Below are positions 48,701-60,700 of a stretch of DNA of 64,000 nucleotides, in pieces. The stretch spans positions 29,227,851 through 29,291,850 of the forward strand of contig NC_079877.1 in NCBI RefSeq assembly GCF_029227915.1. Direction: 5' to 3'. Position numbers and translations under genes: made by a program. The notes under the pieces were generated by a model. That model saw nothing but the letters and a program-made list of their open reading frames with translations. It searched no databases and was not told where the DNA came from. The DNA is from Hydractinia symbiolongicarpus (lineage: Eukaryota > Cnidaria > Hydrozoa > Anthoathecata > Hydractiniidae). The first letter of the stretch is position 1, and each line of letters begins with the position of its first letter.

Positions 48701-48818
48701 TCAAAATCTTCTTTCTTCATTCAAAATCTTCTTTCTTCATTCAAAATCTTCTTTCTTCATTCAAAATCTTCTTTCTTCATTCAAAATCTTCTTTCTTCAT
48801 TCAAAATCTTCTTTCTTC
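48701..48818 (+). repeat. 20-bp minisatellite, six copies
   Basis: TCAAAATCTTCTTTCTTCAT repeated six times with almost no variation, inside the hAT element. Confidence 0.95.
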
Positions 48819-49260
48819 TTTCTTCCAGCTTGCACATCAGGTAATATAACCAAGCATGAACAAAATGAATCTGTCATGAAATGAGTCAACTTGATCAATT
48901 GTCAAAACCAACCAATGAATAAATGAATGAACCACAATCAAAACTGAAAATTTTTAAACTAAATTTCAGTACACCGGGTCAACATGAAGCATCAAAAAAA
49001 CATACTCCCTTATATACCAACTTACTATACCTACTTCCCTTACCTACTTACTATACCTACTTACTATTATCATTGCGTTAGGGGATACTCGCACCCACCA
49101 GGCTGACTTAAGACAAGTATTATCATTGCAGCTAGCTGTTTGGTAACCTTATTAACTGAATATTATTTATACTACTATCATGGACGTAGCTACACAAAAT
49201 TTATGAAAATAGCTTAAATCTTATCAATCAAATCTAAAAAATTTAACAATCAGATGAAAA

Positions 49261-49335
49261 GAAAAAGGGCGAGGGGGGGGAGAGAAAAAGAGCAGAGAGG
49301 TAAAAAAGATAACGGGGGAAAGAGGGGGGGGGGGT
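49261..49335 (+). repeat. G-run, purine-rich tract
   Basis: Four or more G runs of 3-12 bases separated by A-rich spacers (GGG, GGGGGGGG, GGGGG, then 11 G). This sequence type can form a G-quadruplex in principle. It lies within the hAT element. Confidence 0.6.
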
Positions 49336-49404
49336 AACTTGGTAAGTATTATTTATTAACATTTCATTATCATTAGTTATATATTATATATCTTAAAACA
49401 TGTC

Positions 49405-49985
49405 TTAAAATTTTAGTCTTCTGTTATCAATGAAAAATTTATTTATAACTTCATTTGTATCGACGTTTATTTCTTTATGGATGTGGAGCAGTGCTAAGCC
49501 ATTTAGTCTATCGTTAGACATAGTACTGTGGTTATAATTTTTTAATCGTCGCAGTGCAGAAAAGGACCTTTCATATTCACATGAGGTGATTGGTAATGTG
49601 CCTAAAATTCTTAGAGCCACAGTTATATTTTCAAAGGCAGGAATAATAGCGCTTTGGCACCACAATACAATTAATTTATTTTTAAACATTCCTTAGGGAT
49701 TATAAACAAAAGTAAAAACAGATAGTTGCCTCAAAGCGACGAATGCTTTCTCTTTTGCATACCCAGAAATAAAATTTCCAACACTTAAATTTCTGCTTAA
49801 CAACTTTTTCTCAATATTTCTCCAATGATCTAATGTTCCAAAATTAGGAAACTCTGTTATTTTATCTTTAAAATCTTATAAAGACTTTTACATTCGCAAA
49901 TATCATTGCTTTTTACAGCAAGCAGAACCCGATTCCGCAAGCTCCCATCAGAAGACATGGTGGATCAGAAAGAACTTCAGAATTG
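49405..49985 (-). pseudogene. hAT transposase C-terminal remnant
   Basis: The minus-strand frame 49689-49405 contains LGTLPITSCEYERSFSALRR and NDRLNGLALLHIHKEI, the hATC dimerisation domain of hAT transposases, close to a natural C-terminus. Directly upstream in the same frame is a TAA, preceded by open sequence (ITEFPNFGTLDHWRNIEKKL, GNFISGYAKEKAFVALRQL) back to about 49900. The catalytic Asp/Asp region and the BED zinc finger are not visible within the element. The remaining protein is non-functional. Confidence 0.8.
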
Positions 49986-50797
49986 CAGTTGGCCGAAGTT
50001 GGCCGAACCCATTAAACAGACCGGCTACCGCAAGGCAATAATAATAAGAAGAGTAAATTATTCCTACGCAACCATCCCCTAATATCAATATTTCTTTCGC
50101 TGTAAATTTCGACTAAAGAGAGTCCAAAAGTCCACACTTCGGCGAGATTCTTTTTACGTCACAAATTCTTTTGTTTTAACCAGAGTCCAAAAGTCCACAC
50201 CTCAGCGAGATTTTTCTCGACGTCATAATTCTTTTGTTTTTCTTTTGTTTAAGAGAGTCTTAAAGTCCACACCTCGGCGGCCGCCGAAGTTGACTGTTTT
50301 TACGGCAGAAAATAAAGGAATCGAGAAAAACAAAGTCAGCGAAATGCAGCAAAATGTAGTTCGACTACCGTAAGAGCCATAGTACTTCGGCAACGCACAT
50401 CGAAGGAGAGTCGAGCCTCGGCAAACACTCCTGAGTGGAGATAAGAATATTACCTCGGATCCTGGGCGCAAAGGAATCTTATTAAACGCTTATAATAAAA
50501 ATTATGCGTTGCTTTAAATCAATTTCTACATTTAGATACACATGATTTTCTCATTGGCAAAATTTCTCCTTAGGCAAGTGCCGAAGTGGCCGAAGTCTAA
50601 ATCCGCCCCTGGTCAGTATATACTGTTTCAAAAAGCCTTCTGTCTCTTAATAACTGTTGCATAAAGCCCGAGTCACACCAGACATAAACATTTTAACAAA
50701 TGGGTCATGAACTGTTGTGTACATTATAAAATGTCTCACATTTGAAGCGGTAGTTGCGTTTATTTCGTTTTATCTATTTAAAGGGTCGTTCTCTTGT

Positions 50798-50888
50798 GGT
50801 TACTTCAAAATACTGGTGGTACTCTGTTGGTTACTTCAAAATACTGGTGGCTCTCTGGTGGTTACTTCGAAATACTACTGGTTACTGC
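50798..50888 (+). repeat. Short tandem repeats (GGTTACTTCAAAATACTGGTGG)n
   Basis: GGTTACTTCAAAATACTGG recurs three times at about 30-bp spacing with small changes. No gene function is apparent. Confidence 0.75.
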
Positions 50889-51225
50889 TGGTTCCTACTT
50901 TAAGTAAAAGCGGAATTTTTGAATACTGTAAACTCAAAAATCACATATATACTCACCATTTTCTTCTGTTCTCTGACTTTGCAAGCTTTGTTGAGAAATT
51001 TGATATTCTTGATTGTTTGCCTCTTTTTGCCTCTTAGCTTCAATCTGCATCTTTCTCAAAAACGACATGATGATGGATATTGACAGAGCTCTCTATCAAA
51101 CACCCTGTAAGTTTGTTTACATAATCCCAGAACTTGTTTTGAAAGCTCTCTACTCATATCTCCTCCAGCGCAGATTAAAATCAATACATTCCCGTCTGAT
51201 GCAATCAAAATTATTTATTGTACAA
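50889..51225. other. No gene seen
   Basis: Short frames only; no domain or splice support. Confidence 0.35.
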
Positions 51226-51924
51226 CTAGTTGATAAAGACCCGTGAAAAAATCCACTTAGGCAAAAGGACATTGAAAAAGTTGGTTGTTTAATACGTTTT
51301 GTTGGCGTCAGCATTGCAAATCCAAAAAAAATTAGCGAAATTTAGTTTATTCGTTGCCTGTAACGTGTAGAGGTTGAAACGCTGATCAAAATAATGTATA
51401 GGATCATATCTTTTTTACGAACGACTAAGGACATATAAGAGTTTAAAAATTTTGCTGACGTCACCAATAGCCAGTTAAAAGGCGAAAAAAAAAAGTTTCA
51501 GAAATTTATATCCCTGTTACCTTCATCGTATAGACCTTGAAACGATGATCATGAAAATGTATAGGATCATGTACTTTTGACAAACGGTTGCAGAGATATT
51601 GGGTTTAGAGGTTTTTTGATGACGTCATCAACCCGTCCATTCTGAAACGGATTGGTCCTAGGTGGTCCCTAGTTACCTACGCGGTGAATCATTGACGTCG
51701 CCACCTCGTTTCCAAGTTATTTGGCCTCAAATTTTAGGTGCACTGTAATGGCTTCATTAATTTAATATAGCATATTGACGTTAAAGTAATGTTATTGACG
51801 TCGCGCCGTAACGTCAGAAATTTTAACATATTAGATATGTATTTTTCGGCAACATCAAAGGAAAATGAGCACATCCACTTTGCAAAAGTCACAGACAGAC
51901 AGAACTGGCGTATTATTACATAGA
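51226..51924 (-). mobile_element. Helitron-like element, family 2, copy 2 (complete)
   Basis: On the minus strand it starts TCTATGTAATAATACGCC (51924, preceded by A). It ends with the GTGGATTTTTTCACGGG hairpin, a short spacer and CTAG at 51226-51229, followed by T. The 699-bp element has both ends and the expected A-T insertion site. It is homologous to parts of 8579-10507 and 13455-13775. Noncoding; contains TGACGTCA-type motifs. Confidence 0.8.
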
Positions 51925-51989
51925 TTTCTTTTTTCGCGAATAATCGAATGTTTTGATTTTCGAATCATCCAGTCGAATTTTCTTTAGAA

Positions 51990-52601
51990 ATGAATAAAAT
52001 TAAAAAAAAATCGAACTTAGATACAAAACAACAGTTTTTTCTTGTTTTGAAAATAACATCTTTTATTACTGTTACTACAAATCTTCTTCATCAATATGGA
52101 AGAGGATATCATTACTATCGAAGATTTTGGCAACCAAAAGAGAACGCCTTCGATAGATTTGCTATAAAGACACTGAGCGAAAATGGAGAAACTGTTGGAC
52201 ACTTGCCAAAAGAGTATTACTTAGATCGAGGTGCGTCTATGTATTGCACGCTTTTTTCAGAACATTATCGCCCTTCTCCCTTAGTACAAGGAGGACTTGA
52301 AATAGAATGTCAAGCTGTGATCAAAACACCAGCTACCGTTCTTCAAGCGAAATTAACATCACGTTATTTAGATCTAGTTAAAGATCTCTACACGGAACCA
52401 ACAGAAGACATAGCAGTTGGAAATCTGTTCAATTTCGTCATGACGTTGCAGCCTACAGTCGTTACACCGCAAGCCCCCGGCAAAAAGAAGAAAAAGTCTC
52501 CATCCACAAGCACTGTTTCAAATAATCGGGACATCCGAGAAATGCTCGCAGCTCCTAAGAAGAAAAAAACACCAAGTGTTATTGTAGTTGACGAAGATTA
52601 A
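51990..52601 (+). CDS. HIRAN-domain-like protein, probably incomplete
   Basis: A 203-residue frame. After about 35 residues of doubtful, possibly intronic, N-terminal sequence, a HIRAN-like domain begins: RGYHYYRRFWQPKEN, AFDRFAIKTLSENGETVGHL, PKEYYLDRGASMYCTL and PLVQGGLEIECQAVI (about residues 38-120). Compared with HIRAN proteins I know, the segments between PKEN and AFDRF and between PKE and the LDRGAS part look shortened, so small exons may be missing or deleted. The C-terminus is Lys-rich (KKKKKSPS, DIREMLAAPKKKKTPS). HIRAN domains bind 3' single-stranded DNA ends in repair helicases such as HLTF; stand-alone copies are common in some invertebrates. The start is uncertain. It lies 65 bp from a Helitron-like end. 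Confidence 0.65.
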   Translation: MNKIKKKSNLDTKQQFFLVLKITSFITVTTNLLHQYGRGYHYYRRFWQPKENAFDRFAIKTLSENGETVGHLPKEYYLDRGASMYCTLFSEHYRPSPLVQGGLEIECQAVIKTPATVLQAKLTSRYLDLVKDLYTEPTEDIAVGNLFNFVMTLQPTVVTPQAPGKKKKKSPSTSTVSNNRDIREMLAAPKKKKTPSVIVVDED

Positions 52602-52666
52602 AGTAGAAATAAATCATTACTTTTGAAAACTGCCCCGTTTTTATGATTTTTTTTTTATGGTGAAAA

Positions 52667-52768
52667 AACTTTCGCGTTTTGATGATTTAGAATTTCCAAA
52701 GGCATAAACTTTCGCGAAAATAACCAAAAAACGCGAAAAACGCGAAAGTTAATGCCCGCGAAAGTTTC
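52667..52768. repeat. CTTTCGCG foldback repeat
   Basis: AACTTTCGCG occurs twice in one orientation and its complement CGCGAAAGTT twice in the other within 100 bp, with ACGCGAAAA in tandem between. It resembles a small foldback MITE. Confidence 0.6.
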
Positions 52769-53366
52769 TGCCCCTAAAGTATTCAAAACCAGACTAAACC
52801 AAATACATTTTGTTTGACGAAATTGTAGACTAAGCAAATCAAATGAAAAATCGCAATAAAAAGGAAGCCTGTAAAGCTTTGGTACAAAAGCAAGTAATTG
52901 GCTCTTCTTGGTTTCACTTTTTGTCTTTAAAAAAAGAAAGTATCATTATCAAATTCGTTACAAACAACTTAACTCCAAATCACATTTTGTCCTGGTCAAA
53001 AATAGTAAAAACACTTCCTCCGAATATCTTTACCTTTTGTCGTCGCTATCTCATACTTTCTATTTCAACAAAAGCTAACTTAAAGGAGCGTAATCACCCT
53101 TTTCGAAAAAAATTAAGATATACATTTTTTTTTATTTAATTCAAAGTTCAGGCGGAGTTATGACTTTCCTGAAAATTTGAGGTGTAAAACGTATAATTAA
53201 TGGTACTTTAATATCTTGAATTTATTGTTGTTTTTTCCCAGCCGCCATAATTAATGATCTTGTTGATCTCTTGTTCTTGTTTAATAAGCGGGCCGTCGCA
53301 AAATGTTGGTATGAAACTGTAGGTAAACAAATGGCCTTAACTTTTAATGAGCTCTGAGATGGACGG
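52769..53366. other. No gene seen
   Basis: The 98-residue frame at 52843-53139 is Lys/Leu-rich without a recognised domain. Nothing else can be supported. Confidence 0.35.
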
Positions 53367-53874
53367 CTAGACGGTCATGTTTGTCTCGCTGGCCTGACAT
53401 AAAAAAAACAGCAGGTCCTGAAAACATGGTTTCTGCAGACCTAGTCGTAAAACCAGTTTTACAGTGTGATCTCTCCATTTTTCAATATATCTATTTAATT
53501 ATACGAAGTTCTGTTTAGTACAATATTTTTTAGCCAACCTCGTCCCAGGACCCCTTTTTCTTTTTCTATATAGGTGACGTTTTTCAAAAAAACCTTCTTA
53601 TTGGCTAAAAAATAATTAACTTCCGAATCCTTGTCCCCAGGGTTTGTTGCCTGATGCCAAAGCCGCTAGCACTTACTTAACGGCAAACAAGTTTCTTCGC
53701 TGCCGTCCTTGATGTCAAAAAGAACCCATGGGGACGCCCGACGTACACATTTTCCACATCGGTCTGTCATGATGTCAAATGAAATAATGAAATAATGAAA
53801 TTATCCTGCCGATATCCGAAATAAAGCTGTGACGCAGTAATTTTTAACAGTTAGAATAAAGTTATCAATATAGA
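53367..53874 (-). mobile_element. Helitron-like repeat, family 3, copy 2
   Basis: Shares both ends and long internal blocks with 1420-2212 (for example GTGATCTCTCCA, ATTATACGAAGTTCTGT, GGGACGCCC). 5' end TCTATATTGATAAC at 53874 (minus). 3' CTAG at 53367-53370, preceded by the TTTGTCT-type hairpin. About 285 bp shorter than copy 1. Confidence 0.65.
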
Positions 53875-53970
53875 CTAGTCGGTGGCCCGTGGACAAATCC
53901 ATGGGTTCGCCTATCCTTTATATACCGCATTTGCTGTGTCTCACTCCTGTGGTTATTATTAATATAGAGA
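53875..53970 (-). mobile_element. 96-bp Helitron-like element with both ends
   Basis: Minus strand: TCTCTATATTAATAATAACC at 53970 (A before it), then a short core, then the hairpin CCCATGGA/TCCACGGG, CCACCGA and CTAG at 53875-53878. It is joined directly to the 5' end of the family 3 element, head to tail. Little more than the two termini remains. Confidence 0.75.
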
Positions 53971-54827
53971 TAACAGAAAGATTTAGTGAGAAATTTTTAG
54001 CACTAGTGAAAAAATAGCCAAATATCTCAGTCATAGGTACTAACTGAGGTCCTTCACCAACAGTGAGAAAAATTGCTTCAATGGTATTCCCCCTGAAGTG
54101 TCAGCGGTTGCGTTAGACCATGCTTAAACCCAAGACTTTGTTGTTGATCGTACAAGTCAAAAGGAAAATCTTTAAAACACGCTGTTCGACTGCTACCATG
54201 ACTGCAACCGCACCACAAAGAAATCTTCAAATTTAAACAAACAAGAATGTAAAAATAAATAAATAAAAATTTTTGCTATGTTTTTAGTTGTGTCCATTTC
54301 CGTCAAGAACATTGACGACAGATAATTGGACAAAGTTAAAAGAAATCGTTGAGTATGTTGGCGACGTAATGTAGCGTTTTGACGTGAAAAAAGTCCAGCT
54401 ACTAAGAAAAGAAATAATAGGCCAACCACTTCGGATGTGCTGGATGAAATTATTTTCACACAAACATTTTAAAACACAGATTGTTAATGGCTCCTTTGAG
54501 TTTGATATATTTTCTGTTGTAGAAAATGTGAGCATGCGCAGTAGTCTTCTTCCTCCTTAAATGTAAAGATAGACACCCGTCTCTAGTTATAGAAAAAAGT
54601 TCTCATTTGATGTAACAACCACTATACAAGACTGCAATACTCTACTCTTGAAATATTTATACACCTTTAAAGCTGGTCAAACGTACTTAATTTCTTGAAA
54701 GAAATTCAATCTTTTTAAAAGTATGAATAAATAAGGTAAATAAACAAGCCCAACATTATTTGAACGAAACTTAACCAAGTTTTAGGTGCAGTCTGGCTTA
54801 GAAGGTAGCAGTGAATCGGAGCTAGCA
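53971..54827. other. No gene seen upstream of the LPMO-like gene
   Basis: This would contain the promoter and 5' UTR of the gene at 54828. No clear TATA or initiator was chosen. Short minus-strand frames at 54193-54535 have no recognised domain. Confidence 0.4.
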
Positions 54828-54898
54828 ATGTTTTTTCTTATTCTTTCAATAATTTCTTTGTCCGGTGTGTTAGGTCACTCTTGGTTGAGTTGTCCACA
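54828..54898 (+). other. Exon 1: signal peptide and N-terminal histidine
   Basis: MFFLILSIISLSGVLG is a hydrophobic leader ending in a small residue, followed by HSWLSCP. Donor GTAAGT is at 54899. The exon is too short for ordinary ORF detection; it was found by looking for a leader in phase with exon 2. Confidence 0.8.
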
Positions 54899-57688
54899 GT
54901 AAGTTGGTTATTTTAATTTATTTTCTTATGTATGGCGAAGGCAAGTCACGTGGTTTTAAGTTCTTAAAAGGCGTGCAAGGCATAAAAGCCCTCACATGTC
55001 AGTTAGTTCTTGTGATTTTTTAGTGAATTAACTTCAACTGTGCAATTTAATAAAAGAAAAATCCAAGTAAAAAAATTGAAGTGTGGAGTTGTAAAGTATC
55101 ATTCAAAAAAATGAGCTAGATGTAGAAGTAATTATAAGCTTGCAGTGCTTTGTATTAACAACTTAAATTCGGCGATTATTCTATAATTTTTTACCATTCT
55201 TGTCAACCTCGGCTACAGGACTATTTCTTCTCAGCGGTGCTGCGCTTTCAGGACGTTAGGGTCGAGCTTACCATTTTCGTATAATGCTGGTAATTTCCTC
55301 TTTCCTCTAAGTCAGTATTAAAATCTATAATTACTAAAATGTAATGCTCGGATTGGAGGACAGATTAGACGAGACAACCTGGTCACTATTAAGTGCGCAA
55401 TCTGTGCAAAATGCAGAGTCTTGTTTTAACGAACATGCCTTTTAGATGAACTTTTCGCTAAGTTAAAAATGATGGTGCCGTGATTTTATGCCATACTACA
55501 ATTCAAACACAAAAGCACACTTTTCGTAGTAAGCACTTGAATATTACCAAGTTTCTTTGGAAAAAAACAAATTTTAAAATCGCAAAAAAAAATAGCTTTT
55601 TGTTCACAGTGACCCCTACAACACAAACGTTATAAGGAGAACTATTAAGGAAAAAAAAGATTAATCAAACAAACCGATCCATACCAATCAATTTTAACTA
55701 CAGTGCCTCTACGAATTCAACGCAAATGAAAAGTCCTTGCTGGCCAAATTATTTCAGGTTTTCAGCTTCCTGTGCATGGTACAATGAGAAATACTGGGTA
55801 TTTGTAATACTGGGTATCAAAGTACAAACAGAAAAACATATGGAGAGTGTAGAGTTAGAAATAGCCTTCGCTTGTCAAGTTCCGTTAAACTTTACAGAAA
55901 TTGACCAAGAGAGACACAATGTGTGCAGGGTGTTTACCTTGATAAGCTCTCGAAAAATTGTCGATAGCTTATATGTCTCGTTCATTGAGTTAACTTTTCC
56001 TATCTTTAGATCATTCGATACGAATCCTGTACGAGGAGGATTTTTTGTTGGTCCTTGCGAGGGTTGGCACAAAGGTAACTTTTTTTATTTGAATTACTTA
56101 TTTCGTCATGTTATATCTATTTTCCAATGTTATTGTTTATATCATTCTTATTTTGTTAGGGGGAAACACCAAAGTTAAAGCAGGAGATCGGTTAAAGGTG
56201 ACACTTTCAAATAAAACATTTCAAATTCTGTTCCAACATTTTTACGAAAGAGAAAAGTTTTAGATTCATCGCGAAAAAAACTAATATCATATCGTACTAA
56301 TATTATTGTGTATGTTCGCTAAAAGTACAAAACAATGAAACAAATACCACAGATTTTGCGAATTTTGGAACTTTTTATTGCAAAAAAATAACTTCCGTGA
56401 AAATTTCTTCCGCTAGGATGCATACTTCCTGCAGAAACGGAATTTGATCTGTAAACTGCATATTTTTCTCTCTAATAATAACAGTATATTTTCTGTCGGT
56501 TAAAAGTGGGCCGTACTAACCACGCACGAAATCTTTAAGCGACAATAACGAATGCGATATAGTTTATTGACTTTACCGTGACGGACGAATTCCCGTGGAT
56601 TTTCCACTAGTCTCTATAATAATAGCCGTCGTCTGTCTGTCGACTACAATCTGGCCATACTAAACCATGCACGAAATCTTTAAGCTAAAGAGACTAACAA
56701 ATGCAATATGTATATATATATTCTTTTCGAATTTGCGTAAATTTTCGGTGATTTGTTTCAATATTACTTTTTAAAAAAGTTAGCAATCATTTTGAAAAAA
56801 ATAATCTAAACTTATTTTATATCTTTTGATCCACCAGTTCATCTTGATAGCCTTCCTCTTAGGTTGGATGGACATCAAACAATCATGCTGGAGGATATGT
56901 TCGTTTAGCTCTTGTACCTGAAGGACAACACAAAAGTAACAGAAATTTTGAACAAAATGTTATGAAGTTAGCATGCTATGGTAAAGATCAACGCCCTGGT
57001 AAAACTCTTTATGGAGATTGTATTCATCCATGTAATGCAAGACCTGGATGCCAATATCAGTCAGGTATGGGATTGTATTTTGATGATAGATAGTTTCGTA
57101 GATTTGTTAGAATATAATGGAATTTCAGTTTTCATAAGCACTGATTTGAGAATACGACACTATACTACATTTTTTAAGATTCCTTACTTAACAAATTTAT
57201 ATTTCCAAAAAAAAAGCTGATTTAAACCACGTACATATTACCTTTCTCCTTAAAGTGGCTACGAACCGGTTAAAATGCTCGCATTCCGTATATCCCGGGC
57301 ACATATTAAAAATCCGGAAAACGCGTTTTGGGCAATGAACAGACCAACGCACTTTACTCGCTGGTTCAATATTTTTTTTCGAAAAGTATATTTCAAAGAA
57401 ATATTTCATCAAGACTCATTCTGGATAAAAAATGACCAAGGCTGGAGAAGATAAAAATTCTAAATATATCTATATGTACGAGTCTGTAAATTACATACAT
57501 GGCGGAAAAATAGCTATTTTTGTTCTCCACGGCCATGAATTCGACTTTCGTGTAAGTCACTAAAGTCGAAAACCAACAGCCGTTCCGTAGCCCCTTTAAT
57601 ATTATTGTTATTATATTCCATGTTGGAGGGCAAAAATATTTGTTTTTTCCCGCGAAATCACAAGTAATTCTAGACCTGAAAGAGTTTA

Positions 57689-57719
<31 letters not shown>

Positions 57720-60700
57720 ATTTTATTTTTTTTTTTTTTTTCTCGTCACTGTCGAATAAGCATTTTTAAACTCTAACAACTTAAAAAGTCATAAATTTTA
57801 TAAATACCCCCAACCTTTCCAGAACGTCTGAACCACGATGAAAGTGGCGATGATAAGTGAAAGGAACGTACTGAAAGAGATGATTAAGTTGTTTAATTGT
57901 ATTTAGACCTGCTTATGACAATCTAAGAATGCATTTTTTTACATATATAGTGAAAAAGCAACGCATAACTTTTTTCAATGTAAATTTAGCATTACGCTTT
58001 AAATTTTAAATGTTAAAACGAACATCCTACCAAAGTGAGTTGATCTGATTGGGCAATCTTGATCCTTTGCTTAGTATGTTACTAAGCAACGCTAAATTCA
58101 ACTTTTTGGGGTAATACAAGTATCAAAAAGTATATAACCAAAAAATCATTATCACGGGAACCAATCATTGAATGAAGCCAACGCAATGCAATAAACATTG
58201 TGTTAGCAAGTAAAAATTTAATGCATGTTCAAGTAATTTTATAACAATGTGTGTAAAATAAAACTTTCTCCACAGGATTAAATAATCCTTCTATAAAATG
58301 TTTTGTTTTTTGAGATAGATATCATACCGAATCTCTTTTTCGTTATATCTCTATAAAGTTTTTTTATGGTGTAAAATTTTTGGTTAATATAAACACGCAG
58401 TGCTTCTTCTTATGTTTACACATGCTTTGATCACCTTTGTCACTTTTAAGCTAATCTCTCCTCTCCATCTCGAGCTTTCAGTATCTCGCACAGATTTTCC
58501 AGTTTCTTGTGAGTTTCATATCGAAAAATTCCAATACAGATAAACAATATAATAATATATGATACAAATAAATATACAAATCTCTTAGATGTCGGTGACG
58601 TCGAGAGATATGACACAACCGTCACCATACCAACAAACTTAAAAGATGGTACCTATATCCTACAATGGGCTTCCTTAGTTGGAAATATCAAGGAGCCATA
58701 TTTTAGTTGCGCTAAACTAACGGTAACCGGTGGAAATCCAAATATGAAATGTCAATCAACACTGCCTCCAGTAACTTACACTTGTGAGAGGTCTGGGGGA
58801 CCACCTAGATCGCAGATCACGGTATGTAGCCTCCTATATGTCGATTATTTAAAACATTAAATTCAGCAACTCATTACCTATATACTATATACATGACTAT
58901 GTTTATATAGTTGAAAAACACCGTGAAAAGTGGTCTTGTTGCTGACTAAAATTAATATTTTTATCATCTATTTTTTATAAACATTCAAAGTTGCTTATTT
59001 TTCGATAATTTTAGCCCTAAAAGTTGCTTAACAGCGGTAGGGTATAACGGAGGAGTTCTCACTGTGTGTAGGTGAAACATTCATTATATTCAAAGCGAAT
59101 CAACAATATATAACAAAAATCCCCTTTAATTTTTTATAGTTGCTAAAGTACATAAAATCTTAGCACTATTTTCTTATTTGTTGATTGCTTTTTCAAAAAG
59201 AAGTGTACTGCAAATAATACCTCGGTTTCTGTTACTAAATATGAACGCGTTAATCCTGGTACTCGACCCACATTGACATGAAAGAACTAACATAACATAT
59301 ATAACTTGGTATAATTTACCTCAAGGAATTCTATATTTAGAAAGGCATCAAACGAGGAGAGTTCTGTTATCACAAAGATAAAATGGGAGATGTTGATGAT
59401 CGCATTAGAGAAGTTCCGATCAATGTAGATTGTGATGCTAGGATTACATGTGATAACTCGATCAACAAGAAGAACTGTTTCGCGCATAAAAATATGGATA
59501 AAATTAAGGTAAAATTATAAACAGGTAATCATAGATTAGCCAGTATGTCTCACTAAAAAAACTTACAAGTGCACTGATTAGACTCCCTTTTCGTTAAGTG
59601 CCCTCTTTCAATGACTGTCTTCTTTGATCAAGTGCCCAGTCTGGTGAATCAAATCTTAACGTAAGCGTCAGTGCAATTGTCTTAAACTTGTTTAAAAGGC
59701 AAAAGAATTGCAACTTTAAAATAATTATTTTTAAGTTTTGGATATTGTTAAATTGTTCAACGCCCCTCGATTAGGCAGCTTAGCAGTAATAAGGCTCTTG
59801 ATTGATAATAGTATAGATTTTGATTGAAACGAAGAAAGCAACATTATTGATATAAAATAAATATTTCTTTACAAATTCAGAACGGCTGGGATCCGAAACA
59901 ACCCAACTGTGGAAGCGTGCAGCCCCCACCTCCACCCACTTGTGATGATAAGAAACAAAATCAAGGAGAAAAAGATGTTGATTGTGGTGGTCCTTGTAAA
60001 GCATGCCCTACAGCCCCATCAAATACTGGCCGATATCATTCGTAAGTTATTATATGTTACACTGTACGAACAAAAAGATTGCTTTAAATAATAATTCTTA
60101 TACTCTAAAATTGGACCAGAAAAAAGCTTAAAAAATCATAATTTTGCCTAATAAGAACTATCAATCTTGTCCCCGGGGCTTCTATTTCGCTTCTAGTATG
60201 TGGCCAACACGCATATCCTAAAGCTAAAAAGAAGAACTATAATTTACCCCTCGGATCATAATAAAGTCAGAATTTTAACTAGTGAAAATGTTTCATTTCA
60301 TCAAATTAATGCAAAAATTTAAAATATCGGGTTGCAAAACAGTTAACACTACCTAAACCCGAAATTAAAAGCGCTGATATTGTTTATGATATAAAAATAT
60401 ATTAAAAAATTTTAAAAAATAGCGGGAATTATTTATAGATCATTTTTGGAGAAAATTTTTCCTATTTCTTTTCTAAACTCTTTCATTTCTACCTTAGTGA
60501 TATTAAGCACACAGTAGAGGGAAACTGGGGCCAAGGCATTGTGGGTAAAATCACCATCTTTATTATCAAAACAGTGAGAAAACCATGGCAACTAACAGTG
60601 CAATACGATAACCCAATTAACATTCAAAACACTTGGGGAGCGGTGGTAAAATCAAGAAACAAAGGAAGTAAGTTTAAAAGTTTATTGTTTGTGTTTGCAA

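Larger units (their letters stand above)
48356..50611. mobile_element. hAT-type DNA transposon, decayed
   Basis: Ends CAGGGGCGGAT at 48356 and ATCCGCCCCTG at 50611 form inverted termini of a kind well known in hAT elements. GTCAGT flanks both ends (48350-48355 and 50612-50617), probably the remains of an 8-bp target duplication. Inside are a 20-bp minisatellite, purine/G-run tracts, a hAT transposase C-terminus and repeated AGTCCAAAAGTCCACAC blocks near 50120-50270. Confidence 0.75.

Noticed and set aside
48701-48818. CRISPR-like 20-bp repeats
   Set aside because: Directly abutting copies without spacers; a minisatellite.
55726-56178. 150-residue single frame
   Set aside because: It reads through introns 2 and 3 of the LPMO-like gene; the spliced model with consistent phases explains its coding islands better.
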